Positions 23,695-34,618 of a DNA stretch of 64,000 nucleotides are shown one piece after another. Position 1 is the stretch's first letter; each line of letters opens with the position of its first letter. The DNA is taken from NCBI GenBank assembly GCA_017979445.1, contig CM030714.1:41396826-41460825 (forward strand), written 5' to 3'. Under the pieces are notes generated by a model. The model saw only the letters and a list, made by a program, of their open reading frames with translations. It searched no databases and was not told the DNA's origin. Made by a program: the position numbers and the translations under genes. This DNA is from Akebia trifoliata. Taxonomy: Eukaryota; Streptophyta; Magnoliopsida; Ranunculales; Lardizabalaceae.

Positions 23695-24348
23695 GTTTCA
23701 AAATGTAATCATCTTACTATCACCAAGGTCATTTTCATCACAACAAACAAAATTACAATACTATGATCCTTATAATCATGTTAGTTTTCTATAGTTAAGA
23801 AAATATATTTTATAATGTTATTGTTAAAAGCTTCATAGTTAATATTTTAAATTACGAAAAAAACCTTTACACTAAAACTAAAAGAATCGTGGTAATCTGA
23901 CTACCCCATGTCGCACACTCAATTGACTCTCTTGAGGTGAAGAGTTCAGGAACCGTAGATCTGTGTGTCTCGGGATACAAACACCATGTCATAAGGGGCA
24001 AAAGGCGATCTTGTTTTTGCCGAAAAACGACTGCTTTAAGCCGTTGTTTTAAGCGATAGATTCCAGTAGTCGCAAATCGTTGTTTTTCCGCAACTCAACT
24101 CGACTTAGACTCGATTTGTCGACTCTCTTGACTCTCTATCTTTCACTCAGACTCGATTTGTTCGACTCTCTCTCGATCGGATTTATAACAAAAATCATTG
24201 ATTCTTCAATCGATCAGATTTTAAACAAAAATATTCGATTTGTCGCTCGATCTCTCACTCACAAATCTTGGATTTTGAAGAAAGATAACTAGGGTTTTGA
24301 ATCTTTGGTTAGACGCAATCAGATTTCGATTTGCGATTTTTAGGGTCG

Positions 24349-24510
24349 ATTTTGATTTGGTTTGAACTCGAGAAGAAGATTAAAGTGATTTTGATTTGGT
24401 CTGAATAGGAGAAGAAGATTGAAGTGATTTCGCTTTGGTCTGATTTCGATTTGGTTTGAACTTGATTTGGTCTGAACTAGAGAAGTATATTAAAGTGATT
24501 TCGTTTTGTG
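24349..24510 (+). repeat. 39-bp tandem repeat array
   Basis: Two adjacent 39-bp units share GATTTTGATTTGGT and AGAAGAAGATT; a third, expanded unit follows, ending 'gaagtatattaaagtgatttcg'. The array lies just upstream of the AHL exon fragment in a stretch resembling a plant 5' untranslated leader. Confidence 0.65.
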
Positions 24511-24681
24511 AGTTTTAGGGCTTTGTATATATATACCAGTGCTGGCTATGGCCATTTTGTATTTAGTCCAAGTTAACTGAGCACCATAGAGGGAAAGGAA
24601 TCCCAAGACCGATAAACCACTGCATTTGGTTGTCTGATTTTATTGCACAAGGAGGCATCTATTTTAACTTGAACTTGTCTT

Positions 24682-24777
24682 ATGCCAAGGGCCATCTGCA
24701 TTGTCTCTGCCAATGGTGCTGTGTCTACAGTGACTCTTCGTCAGCCTGCAACATCAAGTGGCACCGTAACATATGAG
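24682..24777 (+). pseudogene. Captured exon fragment of an AHL (AT-hook nuclear-localised) gene, PPC domain
   Basis: One frame reads PRAICIVSANGAVSTVTLRQ followed by PATSSGTVTYE and then a GT donor (24778). This is the conserved centre of the PPC/DUF296 domain of plant AHL proteins, which bind AT-rich DNA. Only this exon is present; no AT-hook, no rest of the domain and no start region were found. The fragment is therefore a captured or duplicated exon. It lies 1.35 kb before a dynamin exon fragment in the same orientation. Confidence 0.75.
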
Positions 24778-25429
24778 GTTCACATGTGCTTTCTAGTTTG
24801 ATTTTCATTTTGCCAGGAATACTATAATTTATGGATATCTTGTTTTTCTTGTCAAGATTTATCCAAGTCAGTTACACTTACTGTCATAAAAATGGCTTAG
24901 CAGAGGCTACAACATTTTATAATGAGATTTCCCTTAAAATCTAATAAACTTTAATCAGAAGTCGAAGCGGACCTTAAACTTTTTTATTTTTGCTAAGCAA
25001 GCAAGTTAGTGGTTAGTAATTAGTGGGTGAAGTATGTTTTTGAACCCAGTTTGTGGAATCAACACTCATAGATTTCAACCAGCAACTAAATTAATAAGTT
25101 GGAGCTATTGTTCTGCAACTCTTCTGACATAACCCAAAATTGAGTTTGGAAAGCGCTTCCTCCAAATTAAGCTTTACCAAGCCCACGTTAAGCATCTTTC
25201 AAAGGTGTTCAGTCCCTTGAATTTTTTCCTATTTCTTAAGGGTGTCCAATTTTTCATAAGGATCTGATAGTATATTCTTTTTTCCTTGGATCAGTAAAGG
25301 GAAATTAGATAATAGAAAAGGGCAAAAATTCACCATACTAAAAGAAAATTAGGCCAATTTTTTTTTTCCTTTCCTTTTCTTTTTTTGATCAGAAAACTTA
25401 TATAAGACTGTTAAAGCTTAAGCTTCAAT

Positions 25430-26250
25430 ACAAAGCAAAAAACACCAATACTCGTCAATGAACTTTAAAGAGTGCTACATTGTACACCACCTGTGAATGG
25501 ACTTTTTGTCGTTGGTTTACTTCAACAACCTCTATTCTATCAAAATTCAGTACTCATCCAATCTTACTAAGGATAAAGGAGCCTTGATTAGTAGTCAATG
25601 TGTACAATGCTCCATTGTGAGAAAACAACTAATCTTTTCATGCAAGGTGGGAACCTAATCCTATTGTCTTCTCTTACTCTCAATGCTTATTTGAATGACA
25701 TTAATGTCACCACTAGTACCGCACTAAACATTTTACCTAGGCATTATACAACGACCAAGCCTCCAATTCTTCCCAAATAATTCTTCTTTCTTTCTTTTGT
25801 TAGGACCATTTGCTTCTCAAAAGATAATCAGTAACAAAAAAAATATCATAATTATATCCACAATTTAAAAAATCACCATATTAACATCCTCATTTCTATA
25901 CGCTCAACCTTTGAACGATTGTCCAACATTCAGCTCCATAAAGCATAGTTGGCCTTATAAATGTCTTTAAAAATATTACTTTCAATTTGATTGGGATGCG
26001 TCAATCACATATCATTCCAGAAGCATACCTCCACTTTAGGATCCATATGGTTATATTCTTTTGCTACATATTTTCGATTAATTTGAGTTTGTAATATTTA
26101 ATATTTCTTTTCTTTTAAACTTTGTAGATTGCAGGGAAAGTCTCAAATAGTTGAAGATGAGTTAGTTAGGCTTGGCGAACAAATGGTCCATAGTGCTGAT
26201 GGCACAAGAGCTATAGCTTTGGAGCTTTGCCATGAATTTGAGGATAAGTT
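25430..26250 (+). pseudogene. Dynamin-related (DRP2-type) gene fragment: intron plus one exon, unit 1
   Basis: After the acceptor TTTGTAG (ending 26127) the exon reads [20 protein letters not shown] and then [20 protein letters not shown], matching the middle of plant DRP2/ADL6 dynamins as I recall them. The roughly 690 bases before the exon look like its native intron, because the same sequence precedes the exon in two other copies (42106-42892 and 58650-59664). No GTPase, PH or GED domain is present. The exon frame is open here but decays right after EDK. Confidence 0.75.
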
Positions 26251-26659
26251 AATTAATTTCTCCAAACGTTTTTTTCGTCATATTTAGTTGTTTTTAATTG
26301 CTTGTGACGTAGTGATAAAATTGGATTTCTCTAACCTCGAATGACGTTTGAGGTTCTTCATTAAACAGACGATTAAAACAAGTGTAAAATATTAAAAATC
26401 CAAATTTCTTAGGGATTAGTACTTCAACTATAGGGAATGGTAAAACATTTAGACATACGTTTTACTTTGAATTCCTTATTCTCCCAGCTCAACTACTTGC
26501 TTGATGGGAGACTCACACCTCTAGAATTTCCCTAAAATGTTCCCATTACAAGAGCCTATATTTTTTCAAAATGGATTTCTTTAGCCTCAACCTATATTTG
26601 AGGGTCTCCATTAGAAAAACACAGATCTCCTTGAAATAAGGGCAGTGGTCGAGAAATTT

Positions 26660-27075
26660 TTTGCTCACAGATTTTTTTCCTTAGATCTCACAGGCTCTCC
26701 ACGTCGTGTAACATGGAGCTCAACAAGGGTAATTTTGTAAATTGGGGTTGCCCTGGATACACGTGAGAATGGATTTGCTGTTAAGAAAGTTCTATGCTAA
26801 ACTGATGAACCAATGACATGATAGCATGTGATTTAAAAAAGCACTAAAACCGAACTCCTAACCGCTCAGAAATTTTTTCTTTAAGATTGTGGCATCATGC
26901 CATTGGTTCATCAGCTTAGCACAGAAATTTCTTAACAACAAATTCATACTTGATACACATGGTGCAAAACGAGTGAAATCTTGTAAATCATGGATGCCCT
27001 CTTTAAGGCTAATGTGATTGGCTGTTCCTAGATCCTGTGAGGAAAAAGTCTAAGCAAATTTTTTTCGCAGGATCA
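26660..27075. repeat. Hairpin element with two nested pairs of arms
   Basis: The outer arms contain CTTAGATCTCACAGG and the complement of CTAGATCCTGTGAGG. The inner arms, about 70 bases each, contain TGCTGTTAAGAAAG with 'gatgaaccaatg', and 'cattggttcatcagc' with 'tttcttaacaacaaa'. A related inner hairpin is at 47797-48020 and an outer-end fragment at about 34139. No coding sequence. Confidence 0.6.
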
Positions 27076-27219
27076 ACATTTCAGGCACATAACCAACCTA
27101 TCTAAAATCGGCACCGGCCTAGAAATTAGTACTCATTTTAAGAAATAATACAAATTTTTTAGGAATACATTTCTTTTTAGACTTGGGGTTTCTCAGGTTT
27201 AATAAACAATCTCATTGTT

Positions 27220-27443
27220 TCATGTGTATTAGCGGTATGATATTACCATTATTTTTAAACCACCGTATAATAATTAATAAAATTAAAAAAATATTGATGA
27301 TAAGATTATTGATGATTTAAAATTAAATACCGTTATTAATTTATAATTAACGACGGATTTTAAAAAATACAGTTATTGGTCTAGAATTAATGACGGATTT
27401 TAGAAACCACTGTTAAATTTCCGCCATAAAAAAACACTGTTTT
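27220..27443. mobile_element. One terminus of a CACTA-type transposon
   Basis: The segment ends at 27443 with the complement of CACTACAAAAACAGTG, the typical CACTA terminus. Before it are short repeated motifs (GACGGATTTTA twice, with 'acagttattgg' and 'cactgttaaat') like CACTA subterminal repeats. The matching left end was not found, so this is either an end fragment or the right end of a larger element that includes the gene fragments upstream. Confidence 0.5.
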
Positions 27444-27500
27444 TGTAGTGGTTGTACAATGTTGATAATGTTGTGGTCTGAAATTAAAGATGCAATTGGG

Positions 27501-27591
27501 TTTGCGGAGGTAACAACGTGGACAACGTGGTTTTAAAACGAAAGACTTTGCGGAGGCACAACGTGGACAACGTGGTTTTAAAACGAAAGAC
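27501..27591 (+). promoter_or_regulatory. Tandem duplication carrying four ACGTGG motifs upstream of BEBT copy 2
   Basis: Two units of 46 and 45 bp (27501-27546 and 27547-27591), each with AACGTGGACAACGTGG, so ACGTGG occurs four times about 250-340 bases before the ATG. ACGTG is the core bound by plant bZIP factors (G-box and ABRE type). The function here is inferred from motif and position only. Confidence 0.55.
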
Positions 27592-27730
27592 TAACTAGTG
27601 GCTCAGAAATTTTCATCTCATTGTCACATTAAATTTCCAAACCTTACAACTTTTCCAACTTTTAAATCACGGCTGAGACTGCTTGAACAGTACGACTAGT
27701 TGAGCAACATATCTCTCACTCTTGCAATTC

Positions 27731-27739
27731 TATAAGTAA
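27731..27739 (+). promoter_or_regulatory. TATA box of BEBT copy 2
   Basis: TATAAGTAA, 109 bases before the ATG. The same context in copies 1 and 3 reads TATAAATAA, so this copy carries a G at the sixth position. Confidence 0.6.
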
Positions 27740-27839
27740 CTGTGCCATCCGTCTTAATTCATAAACTCAAAGATAAGCAAATATCCTCCTCTTTCTTCTC
27801 CCATTTTTCAGTCCAAAAAATCTTCTCTCATTTTCCGTC

Positions 27840-30800
27840 ATGGCACTGTTGGCCGTGGCTCCTATAATGTTTACAGTACGAAGGCGTGACCCTGAATTAA
27901 TTACTCCATTCATGCCCACCCCACGTGAATTCAAATACCTTTCGGACATTGATGACCAAGAGAGTTTTCGATTTCAATTCCCATTTATACAATTCTATCG
28001 GAACAATGTCATGATGGAAGGGAGAGACCCTGTTCAGTACATCAGAGATGCGATTGCAAGAGCACTAGTTTTTTACTACCCATTCGCGGGTAGACTTAGG
28101 GAAGGGCCAGGCCGCAAGCTTGTAGTGGATTGCACTGGAGAAGGTATCATTTTCATTGAGGCTGATGCCAATGTTAGGCTTGATCAGTTTCGTGACGTTC
28201 TTCGACCACCTTTGCCATGCTTGGAGGCCCTCCTTTATGATGTTCCTGGGTTGGGAGGTGTAATTAACTGTCCTCTCTTGTTAATCCAGGTGACTAAGTA
28301 CATCTTTTTTTCTTTAGTCCCACAATTAAAGGAGACACACATTCCAAAGCAAAGGATCTTCTTTGTACGCTCTCTGACCTTACAGTTCACAGAACCATAA
28401 ATCTTTGTATTTGTGTATCCCGAAGCAAATGATCTATGATTCTGTGAAAGGAGTGTACAAAGAGCGAAAAAAAAGTCAGATTTGTTGAGATTTAGAAGGT
28501 TGAACTTAAAAATCCTTTAATATTCAATAAGTTTAAACCATACGATAAACCAATTTTTAAACTATAGGGTAATTCAATCCCAAATTTACTTTATGCTTTT
28601 TTACTTTATTGCTTTAAGTTTTAGTTGATAGTTTTATTTTTTTACCTTGAGTAATTTTAGTCCCACATCGACTAAGAGAAGAATTGATTTGCAATTCTAA
28701 ATAAAAATTAGAATCACCACCACTACCACCACCACCACCACCACCATCACACTAATCTTGTCGTTGTCACTATCACCGTTGTTGTCATCACTATCTCCGG
28801 CCACCTTCTCTCTCTTCGTTTTACTTTTGTTTTCCTTTCTTCACCTCCACCTCCACCGCCACCACTACCACGTTCCCCTCTCTTCTTCCTCACAATATAT
28901 GAAAGAAGCCTACATTTGACGATCCAAAGCAGTCAAATTTCATAAATTTTGATAGACCAAGGTGTTAAATTTTACATTGTCAAAATTTTTTTTTGACGGA
29001 CTGAAACTGTTAAATTAATAGAGGATGGGAGAAATTTGATGACTCTAAGCCGTCGAATCAGGAATGATCATCAAAAATTTCAATAACCATAAGTCGTCAA
29101 ATTTTGCTTTCTAAAATTTGTAGGCTTTGACCCATCGAATTTTCTTGTCAAAATTTTCAGTTTTCACATAATGTCACTTACTCTGCCACCACCACGTCCT
29201 CCCCCCTCCCTTTTATCATTTCCCAAACCTCTTCTTCTCTCCCCCAAGCCTCTATCTCTCCTCTCATCTTCTTTCTCCTCCTCCTCTTGCTCTTCTTCTT
29301 CTTCTTTTTCATTTTTCCTCATATGTTTTTTCCTTGATTTTATTTAAGTAAAATCAAATAATGGAATTTGATTTTCCAACCTTACCTATTTTTCCACCAT
29401 TATTTTTTCATGGATTTCAAATTTCATGGAAAGTCACTTTTCATGTAATCAAACATACTAATGGCAAAATGAAATTTCCTTGTCAGATGATTGTGTCATT
29501 CAAAAAACATGATCGGATGGCACATGGTTCTAGAGGACAAGATTTTATGAACTTAAAAAAAAAATTTTAAAAAATTATTTTTCACCATTGAATTTAAATT
29601 TTAAATTTAAATGCTTGGTAGCTATCCATTTTCAACCTCTTAGATCAAGGTCGAAAAACTTCTTTTTTAGAATATAGATTTTTTCACGAGATCTAGAAGG
29701 CTTTGGTGTTGGATTGCTAATGTGCTAATCCATGTGGGCCCAACAACCTATTGTAAGATTTGGAATCTTAAAATTAAAATATTTGGGTAGAGAATGTTCC
29801 AGCAAGAGAGAGGTCATGCTTACGTTGGTTTGTGAGCAAAAAAGCACTGGTGGATCCTCTATAGCTCATTTTTCCTGTAGTGCTTTTCCAAGGTTAGGAG
29901 AACGCCACGTCAACAAGAAATTATATACCCACGGTTAAAAATTAATTGGTTAAAAATTGAAGGTTGGTGACCATCGATTTTGAAACTCTTGACATAATTC
30001 TTTTCATTAAATCAATAAGTATATTTCGAGTCACTAAAACAAGGTTCTTTATTTGATTAAATCTGTTTTAAAAAGGGAGTTGAGCTGGAGTGACCTCATA
30101 TTGCACTTCTTGATGTGAAAGTGGATAGGAACCATGGATGAAAAGCATCTATGGTTGCCATATACTTTCACATCAAGACTGCGATATGAGGTTCCAGCCC
30201 GTAAACACTTAAGCATTATTCTTAAAATGGACGTTTTGTACATGAGTCATGCTACCCTGACTTCATTGGACACTGCATTCAAAACTGCTGATGTGGCAGT
30301 GCACAGAAAACCATATATTTTTTCCTAGAGATACAAGGAAAGGAATCTATGGTTTCTATGTGTACTGCCACATCAGTGTAGTGTTGACCGCAGTGGTCAA
30401 TGAAGTCAGTTCAGTGTTTACCTTTGTCCATACATGTTCTTTGAAACAGTGTCTTTTGACTTGTCTCTCTTCACCTTCTATAATCTCTCTCTCTGGGGTG
30501 CGCACATTAAAATCAGAACGTTGATCCATCAAAACAGGTGATTTTTTTTGGCAGTCTTTCTACTATTTGCATCTAATTTTTGGGCACACATCAAATTGTT
30601 TTTCCTCAATTTTTGGTTGCAAAAAACTAGAGAAATTACCGTTGATTGACTTGGGTTGTTTTATCTTAGGGGGTGTAGGTTGAACCACTACATGGGTTCA
30701 ATGTGATTCTTTACCAAATACTTGACGAAAAATCATGTTTACCTTTATGAACCAAGTAGTATTATAAGATATGCGAGTACACAGAGGATGAGATTCATCT

Positions 30801-33707
30801 TCAAGTCAACATAAAAGATGCATTACAAAATCTGAACCTAGAAAAATAGAGAAAAGTTCAAGCATTGCTTGACTTAATCAATCTTACAAATTGTCAAAGA
30901 TGGGTTGCACCCAGGAAATGGTACATGGAATGCACCACGTGAAAACTGAAAAATTTGACAGGCCAAAGCCCACAAATTTAAGAAATCGAATTTCGACGGC
31001 CCATGGCCGTTGAAATTTTTTATGTTCCCCAATTCAATGGTTATAGCTATCAAATTTCTCCCATCCTCCATTAATTTGATGGTTTTGGTCGGTTGAAAAA
31101 AAAATTTGACAATGAAAAATTTGATCTGTCGAATTTTGTGAAATTCAATGGCCTTGAACTGCCCAATATAGGCTTTTTTCACATTGTGATAAGGCGTTAC
31201 AGTAGTAAAGCCACCCACTACTTATCTTCAAGGTACCTTGATAGAATTCAATTCAAGGTAGAGATTGTTATGTTTATGCCTTGTATTATATTTGTATGAT
31301 GATTACATTAGTAGAATGAACCTTTTTGTCCTAGGGTCAATTTAATTTTTATATGATTTATATATTTTTAGCAAAACCGTGAAGGGATCATCATCATCAA
31401 CAAATGTAGGCAATTAGTGTTGAACCACGAAAATCCTGTGGGGCTCTCTCTTTCTTGATAAATAAGCTGGGTTGAAGGGACCCCACCCTTTTATTTAATA
31501 ATGGAAAATGCTGAAGTAACATTGAAATTGACATAGTTTTCACACTGCTGATGTGGATGTGTGCACGGAATCATATATAGATGCTTTTCATTGTGATACA
31601 AGTGAGAAGCATCTACGATTCTGTGCACGCCTATGAGTGAAACGATGTCAATTTCAATGTTAGTCCAACAAGGTTCTTTAATAATCACTCGCAAATATGG
31701 TTACAACTTACATTATCATCTAATAGAATCTCTTTACTTTTGATTTGTGTTTTATTTTAAATATTATTATTATTATTATTTGCCCATATATATTTTTCAT
31801 GTAGAAAATTTAACAGGTATTGAATTAAAAACATTAATTTATATAGATAGCCTAGTCTTGGTCTCACTTGGACCCTTAAATCGGCGAAAATTTAGATCCA
31901 CATCTTGAGAAACTGATCACCACTTAAAATTATGATTTCTATGAGATGTGCATCATCCGATGAGAAAGTTGTCATAAGCTAGCATTGTTTCATCTTCAGA
32001 AGGAAATCAAATTTGCATATGTTTGATTGTCCATTTTTAGGAGATCAAATAAGGCCTTCATTTGATTAGTTTCCTAATATGAATCAATAAGGGGGTACGT
32101 CGTGAATCAATGCAATTTATTTTCTTTTATCTTGTTTATTCCTTTGCTTGCTTAGCAAAATCAAGGTATAAATTAAAGTCTAATTAATTGTCAATAAACC
32201 AATCTCTGAGTTTGTGAGACTTTGCTATTCATTTACCATGTTGACACCCTCGATCCTCAAAAGAAAATCCAGACTCATCAAATTTAGACCCAGAAAGGGT
32301 CCATGCCAGCATTGAATAATCTATCATCAACAGTATTTATATCATCCAATAACTCTTATTAGAGAATAAGATGCATTGCATTAATGTGCGTGAGAATATA
32401 TCAATTAGGATATTCTAAAATATTTATATTAGGCTAGTTTCCATATATCTTGATTGATTTGATGTTTATAAAAACCTTATTGGGATTTATGTAATATTCA
32501 TCCAAGAGTTTCCCAATAAAATCATGAATAATGCTGAAGTGACCTCAAGCTGGAATCTCATATCGCACTTCTTGACATGAAAGTGTATGGGAACCATTGA
32601 TGCTTTTCATCGAGATGCAAGTAAGAAAGCATCAATGGTTCCTATCCCCGTTTGCGTCAATAAGTGCTATATGACGTTCCAGCTTGAGGTCACTCGAGCA
32701 CTACTCAACAATCATTTCTTCTTCAACTCCCTTTAATTTAAACACTACTAATTCCTTGTGATTGCACACAGGTGACCCGTCTGTTGTGTGGTGGCTTTAT
32801 TGTCGCAGTTCGCCTAAACCATGTGATGAGTGATGCTTCAGGATTGGTCCAATTCCTGACAGCAGTTGGTGAAATGGCACATGGTGCACGTGCTCCATCA
32901 GTGCAACCTGTGTGGCAGCGAGAACTCCTAAATGCCCGAGACCCACCACAAGTGACATGCATGCATCCCGAGTATGAAGAAGTGCCCGGCATCAAGGGCA
33001 CAATCATCCCACCAAACGATTTGGTTCACCAATATTTCTTCTTTGGCCCACAAGAAGTTGCAGCCCTACGCAAACATCTACCACTTCATCACCAAAACAA
33101 ATGTTCTATCTTTGAGATAGTCACCGCATGCATGTGGCGTTGTCGGACGATCGCCCTCCAGTCTCATCCAAGAGAAAAAATCCGTCTACTCTGCATGGTA
33201 AACACACGAAACAAGTACCAACCACCACTGCCATCTGGATTCTATGGAAATGCATTGGCATTTACGGTGGCATTGTCCACAGCCGGGAAGCTGTGTCAGA
33301 ATTCATTTAGTTACGCATTGAAGCTAGTGAAGAAAGCAAAGGCCAATGTGACAGACGAGTACATGAGATCAGTGGCAGATCACTTAGTAATCATGGGTCG
33401 TCCCCACTTTGCAGTGGTGGGGACCTACCTCATATCGGATGTGAGACGTGCGGGGTTCAATGAGGTGGATTTTGGGTGGGGAAAAGCAGTGTATGGTGGG
33501 CCAGCAATAGGAAGTGTTGGGAGAATTCCTGGGGTGATAACCATATGTTCACAGTGCAAAAACAATAAAGGTGAGGATGGAATGGTGGTTCCCATTAACT
33601 TGCCCAAGCTCGTGATGCAAAGGTTCATGGTGGAGATGGAGCAAATGATAAGAGAGCCTGTTAAAGACCCAAACAGTACCTCAACATTTATTGTGTCGCC
33701 GCTTTAA
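27840..33707 (+). CDS. BEBT: BAHD acyltransferase, benzyl alcohol O-benzoyltransferase (HSR201/BEBT) type, copy 2
   Basis: Two exons: 27840-28289 (150 codons, CCAG|GTGACT) and 32772-33707 (CACACAG|GTG), same phase-0 intron position as copies 1 and 3, product 461 residues. The intron is 4,482 bases, about four times that of copy 1, because of transposon insertions. The N-terminal [18 protein letters not shown], the motif HVMSD (His167, Asp171) and DFGWG at 383-387 are all intact. The C-terminus is SPL, where copy 1 has SSL. Reaction class as for copy 1. No frameshift or stop is seen in either exon, so the gene should be functional if the long intron is spliced. The weaker TATA match and the duplicated ACGTGG motifs suggest regulation different from copies 1 and 3. 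Confidence 0.87.
28359..28465. repeat. Hairpin repeat near the start of the BEBT copy 2 intron
   Basis: The arm CTTTGTACGCTCTCTGACC with 'ttcacagaaccataaatc' pairs with 'gatctatgattctgtg' and GAGTGTACAAAGAGCG. The same hairpin is at about 59760-59875 next to a BEBT exon-1 relic, so it was present before that duplication. Confidence 0.65.
28719..28750 (+). repeat. CCA trinucleotide microsatellite
   Basis: Interrupted ACC/CCA repeats in the intron of BEBT copy 2. Further triplet-rich DNA follows to about 28870. Confidence 0.8.
29490..29780. repeat. MITE family R1 copy in the BEBT copy 2 intron
   Basis: Family phrases 'aaaacatgatcggatg', 'ggtgttggattgctaatgtg' and AAGATTTGGAATCTTA at the right side. 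A diverged duplicate is at 60100-60380. Confidence 0.6.
30082..30199. repeat. Hairpin MITE family R2
   Basis: Left GCTGGAGTGACCTCATATTG with 'cttgatgtgaaagtg' pairs with 'actttcacatcaag' and GCGATATGAGGTTCCAGC. Its diverged duplicate is at 60945-61103. Confidence 0.65.
30258..30409. repeat. Hairpin MITE with CTGACTTCATTG ends
   Basis: The left arm CTGACTTCATTGGACACTGC with 'ctgatgtggcagtgcaca' pairs with 'tgtactgccacatcag' and GCAGTGGTCAATGAAGTCAG. Its diverged duplicate is at 61141-61298. Confidence 0.65.
31508..31664. repeat. Hairpin MITE family R2
   Basis: AATGCTGAAGTAACATTGAA at the left pairs with 'gtcaatttcaatgtta' at the right. The centre AGATGCTTTTCATTG pairs with 'gagaagcatct'. Lies in the BEBT copy 2 intron. 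Confidence 0.65.
32529..32702. repeat. Hairpin MITE family R2, 70 bases before BEBT copy 2 exon 2
   Basis: The best preserved R2 copy. AATGCTGAAGTGACCTCAAG continuing to 'ctggaatctcatatcgcac' pairs with 'gtgctatatgacgttccag' and CTTGAGGTCACTCGAGCACT. It ends only about 70 bases before the intron's acceptor. Confidence 0.7.
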
Positions 33708-34618
33708 ACTAATGAGGGCTTGAATCCTTGCTTGCAGCATCAATGGTAATCATAGGTGAATATATATCATGAAAAATCCGCTTCAAGTTCCCAGAGAGGA
33801 CTCAATTGAAGATGAGATTAGGCCTCTTCAACAAATTTCAAAGAATAAGCTTATGATTTGCTATGATAGTGAACAACTAAATTCCCTATCCCATTATCAA
33901 AATTAGAAGTTCAATCGTTCGTGGATGAATCTAAGAATGATAACACTCATAGTCTATTCTAAAGAGAGACGAATGTGATATTGCATCTTAATTTGATCGC
34001 GCCTATGAACCAGTAGCAAGGTCTACTAAGAAGGGTTGATCGAGGAGGAAAAAGTCTTGGTCTCATTTGGCCCTCTAATTGCATCTAAATCTATATCAAA
34101 AGATAAATTCACTGTGTTTGGGTAGAATGATGCAGCCTTTTTCCTCACAGATCTCATAGGCCCTCCACTGCATGACACATGAAACAACTTTTATTTGTTG
34201 TACTGACAGGCGTAAGTTTTTTTTATATGGATTGGTGTGTCGTAAGAAAAATTTGATCTATCAATAGAATCTCTCTAATAATGGTGTCCCTAATTGGTAC
34301 GGGTCCCACAAATTTAACAAATCAAAATAGCGACACTGTCTGGACAAGGAATATTCTCATTGCCATGTCAAACACAAATATGCAAAGATAACAAAATTTT
34401 CTAAAATGGTTTCCAATGTCTCGACAAAAATATTAACCAACTATTCATTAGGCAAATTGGTTTCTCACGAAACAATATGAGAATCTTGTATAATTGGTAG
34501 GTCCCAAGACTTTTGAAACCATTCTTCAAAGAACTTTCCATAAATGAAATGAATTTATAACTTGAAATTAGATGACTCACACATGAAAAAAATATATTTA
34601 AAAATGAAATATTAAGGT
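33708..34618. other. Intergenic DNA after BEBT copy 2
   Basis: No gene. Contains one outer end of the hairpin element type seen at 26660-27075 (about 34139-34185). Otherwise unremarkable AT-rich DNA up to the Copia LTR. Confidence 0.5.

Larger units (their letters stand above)
28890..31189. mobile_element. 2.3-kb element with about 270-bp terminal inverted repeats inside the BEBT copy 2 intron
   Basis: The left arm (28890-29172) starts TCACAATATATGAAAG and runs through 'gaggatgggagaaatttgat' to TCAAAATTTTCAGTTTTCAC. The right arm (about 30945-31189) is its imperfect reverse complement, from AACTGAAAAATTTGAC to TCACATTGTGA. Long inverted ends are typical of Mutator-like and fold-back elements. 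No transposase and no target duplication were found. The interior includes family R1 and R2 copies. The segment 29464-30740 is also present at 60060-61634 without the arms. Confidence 0.55.

Noticed and set aside
28290..28400. Read-through of BEBT copy 2 exon 1 past 28289
   Set aside because: The residues after the CAG|GT donor are unrelated to BAHD proteins and belong to the intron.
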